From positions 62,001 to 126,000 of the forward strand of contig RAYQ01000009.1 of the NCBI GenBank assembly GCA_003612395.1: 64,000 bases of DNA, written 5' to 3'. The notes beneath the pieces are model-generated. The model was given only the letters and a program-made list of their open reading frames with translations, did not search any database and was not told where the DNA came from. A program made the position numbers and the translations under genes. Source of the DNA: Parablautia intestinalis. GTDB lineage: Bacteria > Bacillota > Clostridia > Lachnospirales > Lachnospiraceae. Below, in pieces: positions 46,930-56,056 of this stretch (position 1 is its first letter; each line of letters starts with the position of its first letter).

Positions 46930-48159
46930 TTACTTTCTTACTAAATGCTGGGGAACGCCATTTACAAAGATTGGAAGAAGCTCACCCATAATAAGCGGTC
47001 TTGCATATTTCTCATAACCCTCGTTTAAGCCGCAGCCGTCTTCTGTAATCCACTCTGCCGGAACAGGCCTTTCAACATTTGCGATTGCATGAATGTCGTA
47101 TGCGCTTGTACCGCACTGATAGGGATCATCACCATTTCTGTCTAAAGTGATCATCATGCCGGTCTTTCCCTCATTTGCCGCTACAACTGCATCATGTCCA
47201 ACCTGAAATGCTTCATTGATGTCTGTCAGGGATGCAAGGTGAGTTGCCGCACGCTGCAGAGTTGAGAATTCCACTGCTCTGGTCTTTAATCCTGTTTCAG
47301 CAGCAATCAGCTGTGCCAGATAAGCTGCCGTACCGGACATCTGCTTATGTCCAAATGCATCCACTGCAACATTTTCATTTGCCAGTTCACATACATAGCG
47401 GCCGTCAGCAATATGAATTCCTTCGGAAACCGCAATCACTACGGAAGATTTTGTTGCTGCCAGATGTTTTACTTTCTCCATGAAAGCATCCATATCAAAC
47501 ACTTTTTCAGGCAGATAAATTGCATCAGCACCGCTACAGTCCTCTCCCTTTGCCAAAGCTGCCGCTGCTGTAAGCCATCCTGCATTACGTCCCATAATCT
47601 CCACAATACAGATAGTAGGCTTCTTAGCGCCGAAGGACTCATTGTCGCGGATAATTTCTTTTAAGCTGGTTGCAATATATTTCGCTGCCGAACCATAACC
47701 CGGGCAGTGATCGGTGACAGGAAGATCATTATCAATGGTCTTAGGCACACCCATAAACCGCTGTGTCTTGCCGTGTGCTGCTGCATAATCAGATAACATT
47801 TTAACCGTGTCCATAGAGTCATTCCCACCGGCATAGAACAGACACTCAATATCATGCTTTTCCATGATCTCAAATACCTTTTCGTAAACATCTTCATGGC
47901 CTTCAATTTTAGGCATTTTAAAACGGCAGGAACCTAAAAATGCGGAAGGAGTTCTCTTTAACAGTTCAATTCCTACAGGAGCATCTAAGTAATCCTCAAG
48001 CTCAATCAGCTTGTCCTCCAAAAATCCTTCAATTCCATGAACCATTCCGTAAACATTCTTTACGCCCAGCTTCTTTGCTGCCGCATATACGCCGGCTACA
48101 GATGAGTTGATGACTGCCGTAGGCCCGCCTGACTGTCCAACAACAATATTACCTTTCAT
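46930..48159 (-). CDS. pfp: 6-phosphofructokinase, probably pyrophosphate-dependent
   Basis: 409 residues. It phosphorylates fructose-6-phosphate. The N-terminus VVGQSGGPTAVINSS, the loop YAGGNDSMDT (111-115) and GVPKTIDNDLPVTDH identify group A PFK. Two residues decide the donor: Asp in place of Gly in the GGxxS loop (D114) and Lys before TIDND (K140), both marks of PPi use. The first Asp of GGDDS is Asn here, as in a Clostridia-type subgroup. AAAGGAG precedes the ATG. It has its own promoter. Confidence 0.9.
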   Translation of the reverse strand: MKGNIVVGQSGGPTAVINSSVAGVYAAAKKLGVKNVYGMVHGIEGFLEDKLIELEDYLDAPVGIELLKRTPSAFLGSCRFKMPKIEGHEDVYEKVFEIMEKHDIECLFYAGGNDSMDTVKMLSDYAAAHGKTQRFMGVPKTIDNDLPVTDHCPGYGSAAKYIATSLKEIIRDNESFGAKKPTICIVEIMGRNAGWLTAAAALAKGEDCSGADAIYLPEKVFDMDAFMEKVKHLAATKSSVVIAVSEGIHIADGRYVCELANENVAVDAFGHKQMSGTAAYLAQLIAAETGLKTRAVEFSTLQRAATHLASLTDINEAFQVGHDAVVAANEGKTGMMITLDRNGDDPYQCGTSAYDIHAIANVERPVPAEWITEDGCGLNEGYEKYARPLIMGELLPIFVNGVPQHLVRK

Positions 48160-48241
48160 TTTTACCTCTCCTTTATCCTATTATTTTCGCATTTATACCG
48201 CTGCATACCGCAAGCTTTGCCTGCGGCATTGTATCAATAGA

Positions 48242-48270
48242 AGTATAGCAGATTACTTTTTTCCTGACAA
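48242..48270 (-). promoter_or_regulatory. Promoter of the phosphofructokinase gene
   Basis: On the minus strand TTGTCA, exactly 17 bases, TATACT, about 80 bases before the start. Confidence 0.65.
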
Positions 48271-48306
48271 GAGTCATTCCTTTTTTTGTAGTGCTTCGGG
48301 TGGCTT

Positions 48307-49248
48307 CTACAAAAACGACATAACACAATAAATACCATAAATACCAAGTAATGTCACACCCTGCAGCCTTGAAGATTTTTTTCTGACTAATATGGGAACA
48401 AGTAGTACTGCCATTACAAGGAATGAAAGAGGTATGTCCACCATCACCGTTGATTTTTCCAGAGGAATACCGGCAATTGCCGAAGGAATGCCGATTACCA
48501 AAAGCATATTAAGGAGATTGGCGCCAATTACGTTTCCAAGTCCCACATTCCCGTAGCCTTTGATCAGGGACATTACGGAAGTCATTAGCTCCGGCAGGGA
48601 AGTTCCAAGCGCAATAAAAGTAACTGCTATAACCCTCTCCGGCACACCCACTGCCTGCGCAATCAAAATTCCATTGTCCACCAGAAGATTTGCCCCTACA
48701 AAAAGGAAGGCCGCACAGACCACCAATATCATAAGCTGAAATGGAATGGAGATCTCCTTTATGATATCTTCATCCTTCTCCTCAGTGCCGCCCTCTAAGG
48801 GAGCACGCATGACATTTATACATGCATAGACAATAAATAGCAGCAGAAGAACTATCCCCACAGGACGGCCAAAGGATCCGGTTATAAACCCGCACACATC
48901 CAGCAAAATAATTACAATGAAGAAAAATGCGCTGCGCCACCACAGGGCAGACGGTTCCACCTTTTTTGAAGGGCGTATGGTCTGCGTCAGTCCCGCAATC
49001 AGCGCCGTATTACAGATAATGGAGCCAAAAGCATTTCCCGCTGCAATGGCTGCAGAACCATCAAAAGCCGCCGTTGTGGAAACCAAAACCTCCGGCAGCG
49101 TGGTGCCAAGACTTACAATCGTAGCTCCCACCACAATCTGCGGTATCCCAAGCTTTTTGGCAATTGCCACGGCAGCGTCCACCAGCCTGTCGCCGCCCAG
49201 ACAGATAAGTACCAAACCTGTTACAAATAAAATAATTGTTTGTGCCAT
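48307..49248 (-). CDS. Calcium/sodium antiporter (CaCA family, YrbG-like)
   Basis: 313 residues, about ten membrane segments in two inverted halves. Each half carries the alpha repeat with the ion-binding Glu: VVGATIVSLGTTLPEVLVST and VIAVTFIALGTSLPELMTSV. The first half opens CLGGDRLVDAAVAIAKKLGI. It would exchange Na+ (or K+/H+) for Ca2+ across the membrane. GAAAGGAAGG precedes the ATG. Its stop codon lies in a small inverted repeat (TTTTTGTAG / CTACAAAAA). Confidence 0.92.
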   Translation of the reverse strand: MAQTIILFVTGLVLICLGGDRLVDAAVAIAKKLGIPQIVVGATIVSLGTTLPEVLVSTTAAFDGSAAIAAGNAFGSIICNTALIAGLTQTIRPSKKVEPSALWWRSAFFFIVIILLDVCGFITGSFGRPVGIVLLLLFIVYACINVMRAPLEGGTEEKDEDIIKEISIPFQLMILVVCAAFLFVGANLLVDNGILIAQAVGVPERVIAVTFIALGTSLPELMTSVMSLIKGYGNVGLGNVIGANLLNMLLVIGIPSAIAGIPLEKSTVMVDIPLSFLVMAVLLVPILVRKKSSRLQGVTLLGIYGIYCVMSFL

Positions 49249-49289
49249 CTTTTATCCTTCCTTTCCTGAAGCGTATTTGAGATCAACAT

Positions 49290-49322
49290 CAAACGCTGTC
49301 ACGCTGCGCGAGCCAGCTTATT
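49290..49322 (-). repeat. Dispersed 33-bp intergenic repeat, copy 4
   Basis: On the minus strand it begins AATAAGCTGGCTCGC and ends GACAGCGTTTG. It directly follows the T-run of the terminator at 49325-49368, the same arrangement as copy 3. Confidence 0.65.
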
Positions 49323-49324
49323 GA

Positions 49325-49368
49325 ATAAAAAAGACTTCTGACCCACATATTATGTGTGTCAAAAGTCT
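49325..49368 (-). terminator. Terminator downstream of the phosphomannose-isomerase fusion gene
   Basis: AGACTTTTGACACACAT pairs with ATGTGGGTCAGAAGTCT (minus strand) with few mismatches, followed by TTTTTTATT. It lies about 200 bases after the gene's stop codon. Confidence 0.7.
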
Positions 49369-49392
49369 CGTACTTCCATAGTCTGCGGAAGT

Positions 49393-49438
49393 GTTAAGCC
49401 ACGGCCGACTGCCGGAGATTGTTGGCTTAACCCTTTTT
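49393..49438 (+). terminator. Plus-strand terminator with no plus-strand gene
   Basis: GTTAAGCCA / TGGCTTAAC (49393-49401 and 49423-49431) is a perfect 9-bp stem with an inner GGCCG/CCGG-type loop, followed by CCTTTTT. The 324-base gap between the antiporter and the isomerase gene contains this, a hairpin GTACTTCC / GGAAGT, the minus-strand terminator and a repeat copy, but no coding frame. Confidence 0.55.
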
Positions 49439-49572
49439 ACTACTCCCTTTTAACTTATGAAAACTTTACCAAAAAAACATCCCAATGTCAAACAAAAATT
49501 CAAAATCTTTATGTAGAATTTATCCGGTGCTGCTTTTTGGTCAAAAAACCGTAAACAGCTTGGGAAAAGTAT

Positions 49573-51327
49573 CTATCCTCTCACACAAGCCGCCACGACT
49601 CCCACCTTTTTACCCTGCACAGCTCCTGTTGGGTTGATAATGTATTCCTCCACACAGGACGGAATAATAAAGGTTTCCGCATAATGCACCTCAAAAGGGG
49701 CAAAAGCGCCTTTGGGGCTTTCAATAAGAGCTTTTTCTCCTTCCACCAGGTTAAGTACATGGACGCTGTCATTGGTAAGACACTTTACCGGCCTGGTCAG
49801 CATATAACGGTGCGTATCTATAAATTCTCTCTGATGCAGTCCTGTGCGTTCCACCAGTATTCCCTCCTCCTTACGGCAGACCTTTTCCTGATGAAGTACA
49901 TTCTCCAAAAGCCACGGCATAGTACGCTCCCACTGAATATTGTTTAAGCCATGGTCCACATGAATTGGTCTGGGAATTCCGTCCAGTCCCACACGCCCCC
50001 AGTCCCACATTTTAAAGGTGAAAATATAGGGTGTTGCGCTGATCTCCAGTACCATGGTATTGGCTCCCGAACAGTGGACCGTCCCGGCCGGGATCAGCAC
50101 ATGGTCATGCTTTTTAACAGGGATCCTGTTTACGTATTTTTCTGCCGGAAATTCATATCCGCCCCCCTCAGCCCTTTTTAAATCCCGCGCCATCTCCTCA
50201 GGGTCGGCCCCTTCCTTTACACCCAGGTACACACAGGAACCTTCCTCACAGTCCAGAATATAATAGCTCTCGTCCTGGGTATAGTTCATCCCAAAAGTAT
50301 CCTGAATATATTCTGTAAGAGGATGAACCTGCAGGGAAAGATTTCCGCCTCCCATGGTATCCAGCATATCGAAACGGATAGGAAATTCCGGTCCAAACCT
50401 GGCATGGACCTTTTCACCTAACAGCTGACGCGGTCTGTACAGTACTAAATCCATAGCAGGTATTTCCACCAAAATATCCCCAAACATCAGGTTTAAGCTA
50501 TTCTCTTCCGGTACTCCGTCAAAGCTCCATGCAAAATTAGGTTCCTCATCCCCAAGGCCGAAATTCTGCTGCATCCAGTGTCCTCCCCAAACCCCTGGAT
50601 CGAAATAGGGCTGCAGGCGGAAAGGTCTGCCGCTTATCTGAATCAGGGCCTGCCTGAAGGCCTCTCCTGTAATCATTTTGGGATTTTCTTTCTCATTTGT
50701 GTCCACTACATAATCAAAATCTTCAAAATGCTTATTTTTATGTTTATCTGCAAGACGCCACTCTACAAAAAATCCTCTTTTCACTTTCGTTAAATTAGGC
50801 GCGTTATAATTGGTGCACCTCCAGTTGGCCATGCCCCTGCGGTATCGCAGCTGGATCTCCCATCTTGCCATATCAAAATATAAATACACATCTCCACGTG
50901 TAATCAGGCGGGCTCCCACACCCATCACCAGCACCACGCCATCTGTTGTCTCATCAATCCTTCTTCTTTCCGCCTCCAGCTTTTCCTTTACAAAGCAGTC
51001 TGCAAGCTTCTTATGGCACATAAACCCAAAAACACGGTCATCCGTGAGGTAATCCCTAAAAAGATCGTTTAATTCTTCTTCCTTCAGGGCGCAGTCCCCA
51101 GACTCTATCACCAGTACCGGATCTATGCGTGACAAATGCTTTTTTACCTCATCCTCATCCACGCCGGGGTAGAAATCGCAGACAATTATTCTTTTCCCTG
51201 AGGCAATTTCTTTCTTAAGTCTTATTATTATATCATCATAACCTTTTACTGCCTGATCATCATATCCCCTGATTTTCGTGTATGGCTTCAAATCGTAATT
51301 GCCATACCTGACATATTGCTTCTTCAT
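49573..51327 (-). CDS. Class I mannose-6-phosphate isomerase domain fused to an N-terminal kinase-like domain
   Basis: 584 residues, far longer than the 310-400 of ordinary enzymes. Residues about 225-584 carry the cupin isomerase: RPFRLQPYFDPGVWGGHWM, the zinc motif NLSLQVHP, DESYYILDCEEG and PAGTVHCSG. Residues 1-220 look like a uridine-kinase/phosphoribulokinase-type fold in which the P-loop is replaced by KRIIVCDFYPGVDEDEV, lacking GxxxxGK(S/T). Its LVMGVGARLITRGDVYLYFD and RYRRGMANW resemble the later parts of such kinases. The enzyme would turn Man-6-P into Fru-6-P. Next to GntR and the GH38 locus. Confidence 0.82.
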   Translation of the reverse strand: MKKQYVRYGNYDLKPYTKIRGYDDQAVKGYDDIIIRLKKEIASGKRIIVCDFYPGVDEDEVKKHLSRIDPVLVIESGDCALKEEELNDLFRDYLTDDRVFGFMCHKKLADCFVKEKLEAERRRIDETTDGVVLVMGVGARLITRGDVYLYFDMARWEIQLRYRRGMANWRCTNYNAPNLTKVKRGFFVEWRLADKHKNKHFEDFDYVVDTNEKENPKMITGEAFRQALIQISGRPFRLQPYFDPGVWGGHWMQQNFGLGDEEPNFAWSFDGVPEENSLNLMFGDILVEIPAMDLVLYRPRQLLGEKVHARFGPEFPIRFDMLDTMGGGNLSLQVHPLTEYIQDTFGMNYTQDESYYILDCEEGSCVYLGVKEGADPEEMARDLKRAEGGGYEFPAEKYVNRIPVKKHDHVLIPAGTVHCSGANTMVLEISATPYIFTFKMWDWGRVGLDGIPRPIHVDHGLNNIQWERTMPWLLENVLHQEKVCRKEEGILVERTGLHQREFIDTHRYMLTRPVKCLTNDSVHVLNLVEGEKALIESPKGAFAPFEVHYAETFIIPSCVEEYIINPTGAVQGKKVGVVAACVRG

Positions 51328-51404
51328 ACTAATAAACATGCTCCCTTTCTCAACCCGCCAATTTGGATGCCGGGCACAAACCTAAAGTCCCTATGTAAAT
51401 TAAT

Positions 51405-52124
51405 TTATAATTCTACCGAATACTTATATCTGTCTCCCGGATAGTAACAAATGGTATATTCCACAATATCGCCATTTTCCTCATAAGCCTTACGCACCCT
51501 CTTAAACACAGGCACTCCCTCCGGAATAGACAAATACTTGCTGGTCTCCGCCGTAGACGCCACTGCCTCAAGGGTATCCCGCCCTTTCACCACCTTTGTA
51601 TTGCAGTTGGTCTGCAAAAACTGGTAGAGGGATTCCATGTAACATTCTGTATTGAGCGGATACTCCCTTGTTTTTTTCAGATAGGTGATGGAATATACAA
51701 TGGCTTCCTCGCCTACGCTTCTTACCCTGACCAGCCGGTAGCACTCCTCTCCGGGAGCAATCTCCAATTGATCCGCAACCGTCTTTCCTGCATGGATCAG
51801 GGACATATCACAGTAGCTGGTATTCATCACTTTGCCATGCAGCTTCATTTCATCCGTAAAGCTCACCAGATTCTTTAAATTCTCGTCTATTTTTCCATAT
51901 ACCACGGTAGTTCCAATTCCCCTGGAACACTGAAGATATCCTTCATTGACCAGTTCGTTGATTGCCTGTCTGACAGTGATACGACTCACACCATAGATCT
52001 CCTGGAGCTTTTTTTCTGTCAAAAACAAGTCTCCTTTAACAAATTCCCCATTTTCAATCTGGCCCCTGATGATTTCTACAATCTGAGAATACAATGGCGC
52101 TGCACCTTTTTCTCTGTTTAACAT
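51405..52124 (-). CDS. GntR family transcriptional regulator with UTRA domain
   Basis: 239 residues. The winged helix occupies 1-75 (LYSQIVEIIRGQIENGEFVK, then LQEIYGVSRITVRQAINELV). The UTRA effector domain follows, with EECYRLVRVRSVGEEAIVYS and SITYL, and FKRVRKAYEENGDIVEYT near the C-terminus. UTRA members usually bind sugar phosphates. Placed between the ROK kinase and the isomerase, it is the likely controller of the mannoside genes. GGGGGGAG precedes the ATG. Confidence 0.92.
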   Translation of the reverse strand: MLNREKGAAPLYSQIVEIIRGQIENGEFVKGDLFLTEKKLQEIYGVSRITVRQAINELVNEGYLQCSRGIGTTVVYGKIDENLKNLVSFTDEMKLHGKVMNTSYCDMSLIHAGKTVADQLEIAPGEECYRLVRVRSVGEEAIVYSITYLKKTREYPLNTECYMESLYQFLQTNCNTKVVKGRDTLEAVASTAETSKYLSIPEGVPVFKRVRKAYEENGDIVEYTICYYPGDRYKYSVEL

Positions 52125-52273
52125 TTTCTCCCCCCTGCTTACCGTAAATTTTTCTGTATTAGAACATCTTCAACTTTTAAGCAATCAGGTTCCCGATGGC
52201 ATTCTATCATCTCTGTTCGCTCCGGCTTGGTCAGACAGTTCAGTATTCGGCCAAACCATCACCAATTTATATG

Positions 52274-52302
52274 ATTTTACCATTTACTGGATAAAAATAC
52301 AA
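52274..52302 (-). promoter_or_regulatory. Promoter of the GntR gene
   Basis: On the minus strand TTGTAT, 17 bases, TAAAAT with an extended -10 (TGGTAAAAT). The transcript would have a leader of about 140 bases. Confidence 0.5.
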
Positions 52303-52367
52303 TGAAAGTACGCCGCACATTTTATTGTTTTGCATTTTTTACAGGCTTTGTGGCAAAATCAGAAGCC

Positions 52368-53339
52368 TTAACCCGGATTATTACCGGTTACCATTCTTGT
52401 ATATAATCCCTCCAAAGCTCTTTTGGAAGTATCCTGTGTCAGGTGAATGCTGATCCTTCTCTTTTCACATTCCTCCCCAAGTTCCTCCCCGAAATGGGGA
52501 AAGCTCTTAGACAACTGGCCTCCCAGCACTAAGGTATCCGGGTGGAAGCTTTCTATAAAGGGCAGCATTGCTTCCCGAAGCCATTTTCCAAATTTCTTAT
52601 ATACCAAAAGGGCCTCTTTATCCTTTTCCGCGCAAAGCTGATAAAGCTCCAGTCCGCTTTTGACATGCCCAAAGTGCTCCTTTGAAAGCGCCTCCAGGCC
52701 CCGGATAGAAAGATAATCGTCAATAATACTTTCCTTAAAAGGTGTGTTAAAAATCCATCCCATAGGCGGTACCTGACCATCCTCCCCCTTAAGAATCCTC
52801 TTATTATGCGCAAAAGCCGATCCCGCTCCTGTTCCCATGCAAAGGAACATTGTCCGCTCACTGTCTTTCCCGCTGCCAAAATAGCATTCCCCCAGGGCAA
52901 AGGCTTCCACGTCATGGAGAAAGAGAAATCGGCACTGCTGCCTCTCTTCCTCCGTTTCCCACAAGCCGCCTGAATATTTCTTTAGCTCCTCCTGAATACT
53001 TAGCCCGTATATGGCGTCATACTTGTTCAGTCCCTTCATCAGGCTGATCCCGTGTTCGTAGTCAAAGGGCCCCGGGAAAGCCATGCCGATTCCCTTAATC
53101 CGCGTATTTTCTCCTGAAAAATTCTCTTTTATATGTTCTCTTTGTGCGTGGTCTTTTGTCAGGCACTTTTTTCTAAGCCGGCATAGAATTTCTGCAAAAT
53201 TCCGGAAAATTTCCTCTCCGGAGCCTCTGGCCTTTGCATCAAAGCTATATATTTCACCGCCGGCCAGGGCTCCATTTTCATCCAAAATACCTGCCTTTAT
53301 ATTTGTTCCGCCTACATCCAGCATGAGATATGCATCCAT
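52368..53339 (-). CDS. ROK family sugar kinase
   Basis: 323 residues. The phosphate-1 motif is YLMLDVGGTNIKAGILDENG, the catalytic Asp region GIGMAFPGPFDYEHG and FLHDVEAFALGECYFGSG, and the ATP loop MFLCMGTGAGSAFAHN. The Cys-rich zinc motif common in ROK repressors and glucokinases is not visible. In this setting it probably phosphorylates mannose freed by the GH38 enzyme (inference). It follows the mannosidase after 13 bases with GGGAGG upstream, so both are one transcript. Confidence 0.88.
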   Translation of the reverse strand: MDAYLMLDVGGTNIKAGILDENGALAGGEIYSFDAKARGSGEEIFRNFAEILCRLRKKCLTKDHAQREHIKENFSGENTRIKGIGMAFPGPFDYEHGISLMKGLNKYDAIYGLSIQEELKKYSGGLWETEEERQQCRFLFLHDVEAFALGECYFGSGKDSERTMFLCMGTGAGSAFAHNKRILKGEDGQVPPMGWIFNTPFKESIIDDYLSIRGLEALSKEHFGHVKSGLELYQLCAEKDKEALLVYKKFGKWLREAMLPFIESFHPDTLVLGGQLSKSFPHFGEELGEECEKRRISIHLTQDTSKRALEGLYTRMVTGNNPG

Positions 53340-53352
53340 TTAAACCTCCCTG

Positions 53353-55821
53353 TCAAAGAGTATAAAAGCCTAAAATTCCCTCATTGTCAATGGCGCACAG
53401 CTCCATGGCTTCTTTTGCAGAGCACTTTTCATGTGTGGCGAGGGTATAGGAAAATTCATAAAAACCACCCAAATCCACTTTAAAGTTTGTCTCCCAGAAG
53501 TTATTCATAACCCAGGAATAAGCCTGCTCACGGTTCTTATCCTGATTATTGCCGTCACAGAGCAAAATGGGGTGAGCTTCTAAGCTGCCGAAGGTCACAA
53601 GAGGCGCATCCTTAATGGCAAGGGTCAGCACCTTGTCTTTTCCCTCCATCACAATTCCGTTCTGCAGAAGATAAAACTCCATATTCGTACCGGGAAGCTG
53701 GTCAATGCCCGGTCTTATGATACATCCTGTCTTATCAATGTATTTTACTTCCTCCTCCCCTGTCGTAAAAGGAAGAGAAATATACAGGTTTTCCGGATCC
53801 CAAACGCTCTCTTTATGAATCCGCACCGTACTTTCAAGTCGTGGAATCTCCTTATATACCTTTAAAAAGATACTGTAAAAGCCGGTTCCCGTAAGCTCAT
53901 AGTCCAGCCGCAGCGCCGCATAAACCGCTCCGTTTTCCACAATCTGAATGTCTTTTAACCTGCTCGTACAGCGCATAGTGGATGTGTCTTTACGGTTTCT
54001 TCCCATCCTTCTTCTGCTCTCGCAAGCCTGCCCCTTCCTGTCCGTCACTTCATAAATTCCGGTAAAAGCAGGATACTGTGCATCTTCTCTGATAATATTT
54101 TTTCCATCCTTTTTGTCAATGATGGCCGCGATACCCTTTTGCTGATCCACAACAACTTTATAATAATCCGTCTCCACCAAAGCAGTATCCACCCGGTAAC
54201 CTCCCGGCACAATCACGTCCTCTACGCCCTCTGCGCCAATGTGAGCGTGATTCTTTACCGTAACCGGCTTAACATCTTTTGCAAGGCGTATCATGACCTC
54301 TTTTTCTTCCTTTGCCTTAAGAGAGGTGATAACCTCCACCTGGGTTGCCCGGGCAATCCTCTTAACCTGGGATTTCAGCACCTGGCCCGTAGCCATATCC
54401 ACCACTTCAATGGGCATATCCTCGCTGTAATTAATTCCTTCCATATACTCCCAGAACTCTATGTAAAGATATGCCCTGGTCTTTAAATCCACATTGTGGG
54501 GATTGATAATTCTGTATCTTTGCGGCTTATCCTGTGTAATGGTAACTTCTCCTTTTGCGGCAAGAATACCGTCCAGGTTCCGGGACACTTCCGTATTGGC
54601 ATTGATTGCATATGCCGTCTTTTTCATTTCCAGGTCACCTACAAGGGTCTCCCATGGCTCCGACACAGAAGAAGAATACCCCCAGGTATGCTCTGCATAC
54701 AGCATAAGATTCTCCGCCGCCTGATCCATCAGATGTTCATCCCCCAGCCTGCCCTGTTCGTCCAGCTTTTTACAAATTCTGTACTTTCTTCTGGCATCAC
54801 AAAAGATTTTAACTGCAGCCGGCGTAGATCCTATTCCGTCAGCCCACCAGTCGTTCCAGTCTCCCTTATAAGTAACAATATTTTCGCAATTTTTTTCCAC
54901 TTCCGCAAAAAATTGCTCCAGGGTAACCATCTTAAATGTAATCCTTCCCTGATAGAGAGAGTTAAGCTCATTCACCCGCCCTGCAATCTTTACATTTGGA
55001 GGCGCATTGTCCGTAATCGCTCCCGAAACCATAAAAGGCGCCAAATCGTAAAGGTATCCTTCCTCCTCCAGATTAGCCAGATAGCGTTCCAAGCGGGTTC
55101 TGGCAATCTCCATTTCCTTTTGATCCGTATCCTCCCTGCTGTGAATCAAAACCATGTTGTTCTGAAGGGGTCTGTGAAATTCATCGTAAGTCATATAAGT
55201 GCTTCCCCCATGAGGAACCAAAAACATCTCGTTTCCAAAATGATAATGCTCTCCGTTCCACACTAACACTTTATTTCCTTCAGGCCCCTCCCAATAAAAG
55301 GGCATCACCTTTTTGTAAAGAGGAAACATACCATGGTGGGGATGCAGACAGGAATACAAATGCTTTATCCCGTGCTGCGCAAGTGCGTCCGCATATCCCC
55401 AGGCAAAGCCGTTAATATCTGCCGTCATACCGGAAATCACCGGATGATCAATGCGCCTGCCATATTCCGAAGCCTGTGCAAGCCTTGTATCCAGCACTTC
55501 CTTTGAAATGAGCTCCGTCATATTTAAATAATTTCCGGACAATCCGATTTCTCCGCTGTGCACATACTTTTCAAAATCACTGATATATTCTGCCGGTGCA
55601 TGAGCATAAAAATTTTTCACCTGCCAGAAATTTTCACACTGCCACACAAACCCTTCGTATTCTTTTCTATTATTTTTATGAATATCATTTAAAATATCTA
55701 CAGCCTGTCTGATAAAATCACAGTGATAGTTGATAATCTTATCCTGTCTCTCCGTATATCCAATATCCGTGTGCGAATGATGAATCAGGTACACCTTCCA
55801 CTTTCTTTTCAAATCTGCCAT
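53353..55821 (-). CDS. GH38 family alpha-mannosidase
   Basis: 822 residues, no signal peptide, so intracellular. The GH38 catalytic domain opens YLIHHSHTDIGYTERQ, where the His and Asp bind zinc. The likely nucleophile Asp is in ISGMTADINGFAWGYADALA. A middle helical domain and a large C-terminal beta-sandwich (about 440-822) complete it. The sequence belongs to a divergent GH38 branch, so linkage preference cannot be told. The ATG at 55821 has AAAGGAG at nine bases; an ATG two codons upstream is closer than ideal. First in line with the ROK kinase behind the permeases. Confidence 0.9.
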   Translation of the reverse strand: MADLKRKWKVYLIHHSHTDIGYTERQDKIINYHCDFIRQAVDILNDIHKNNRKEYEGFVWQCENFWQVKNFYAHAPAEYISDFEKYVHSGEIGLSGNYLNMTELISKEVLDTRLAQASEYGRRIDHPVISGMTADINGFAWGYADALAQHGIKHLYSCLHPHHGMFPLYKKVMPFYWEGPEGNKVLVWNGEHYHFGNEMFLVPHGGSTYMTYDEFHRPLQNNMVLIHSREDTDQKEMEIARTRLERYLANLEEEGYLYDLAPFMVSGAITDNAPPNVKIAGRVNELNSLYQGRITFKMVTLEQFFAEVEKNCENIVTYKGDWNDWWADGIGSTPAAVKIFCDARRKYRICKKLDEQGRLGDEHLMDQAAENLMLYAEHTWGYSSSVSEPWETLVGDLEMKKTAYAINANTEVSRNLDGILAAKGEVTITQDKPQRYRIINPHNVDLKTRAYLYIEFWEYMEGINYSEDMPIEVVDMATGQVLKSQVKRIARATQVEVITSLKAKEEKEVMIRLAKDVKPVTVKNHAHIGAEGVEDVIVPGGYRVDTALVETDYYKVVVDQQKGIAAIIDKKDGKNIIREDAQYPAFTGIYEVTDRKGQACESRRRMGRNRKDTSTMRCTSRLKDIQIVENGAVYAALRLDYELTGTGFYSIFLKVYKEIPRLESTVRIHKESVWDPENLYISLPFTTGEEEVKYIDKTGCIIRPGIDQLPGTNMEFYLLQNGIVMEGKDKVLTLAIKDAPLVTFGSLEAHPILLCDGNNQDKNREQAYSWVMNNFWETNFKVDLGGFYEFSYTLATHEKCSAKEAMELCAIDNEGILGFYTL

Positions 55822-55942
55822 AGTCATTTTCTCCTTTCATGGCCATCGTGCCTTTTTCAGGGCCATCGTGCCATACCATTCTAATATCATATTATCACGA
55901 ATTCCCCATGCTTCAATAGCCCGCAAATCCGGGCAAAGAATT

Positions 55943-56056
55943 CCCGCCTTGGCGGGCGTACAAATCAGGATGTGTGAAATTTTAATTTCACACTAACTCC
56001 CATCTGCCCGCTTCAGCGGGCATACAAATCAGGATATGTGAAATTTTAATTTCACA
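55943..56056. repeat. Tandem pair of palindromic units behind the permease gene
   Basis: Two units of about 50 bases, at 55943-55992 and 56006-56056. Each has a GC hairpin (CCCGCC/GGCGGG, GCCCGC/GCGGGC), then TACAAATCAGGAT, then TGTGAAATTTTAATTTCACA, whose 9-base arms pair across TT. The shared stretch is nearly identical. The second unit abuts the permease stop codon. A separate 12-base direct repeat GGCCATCGTGCC lies just to the left, at about 55844-55872. Confidence 0.75.
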
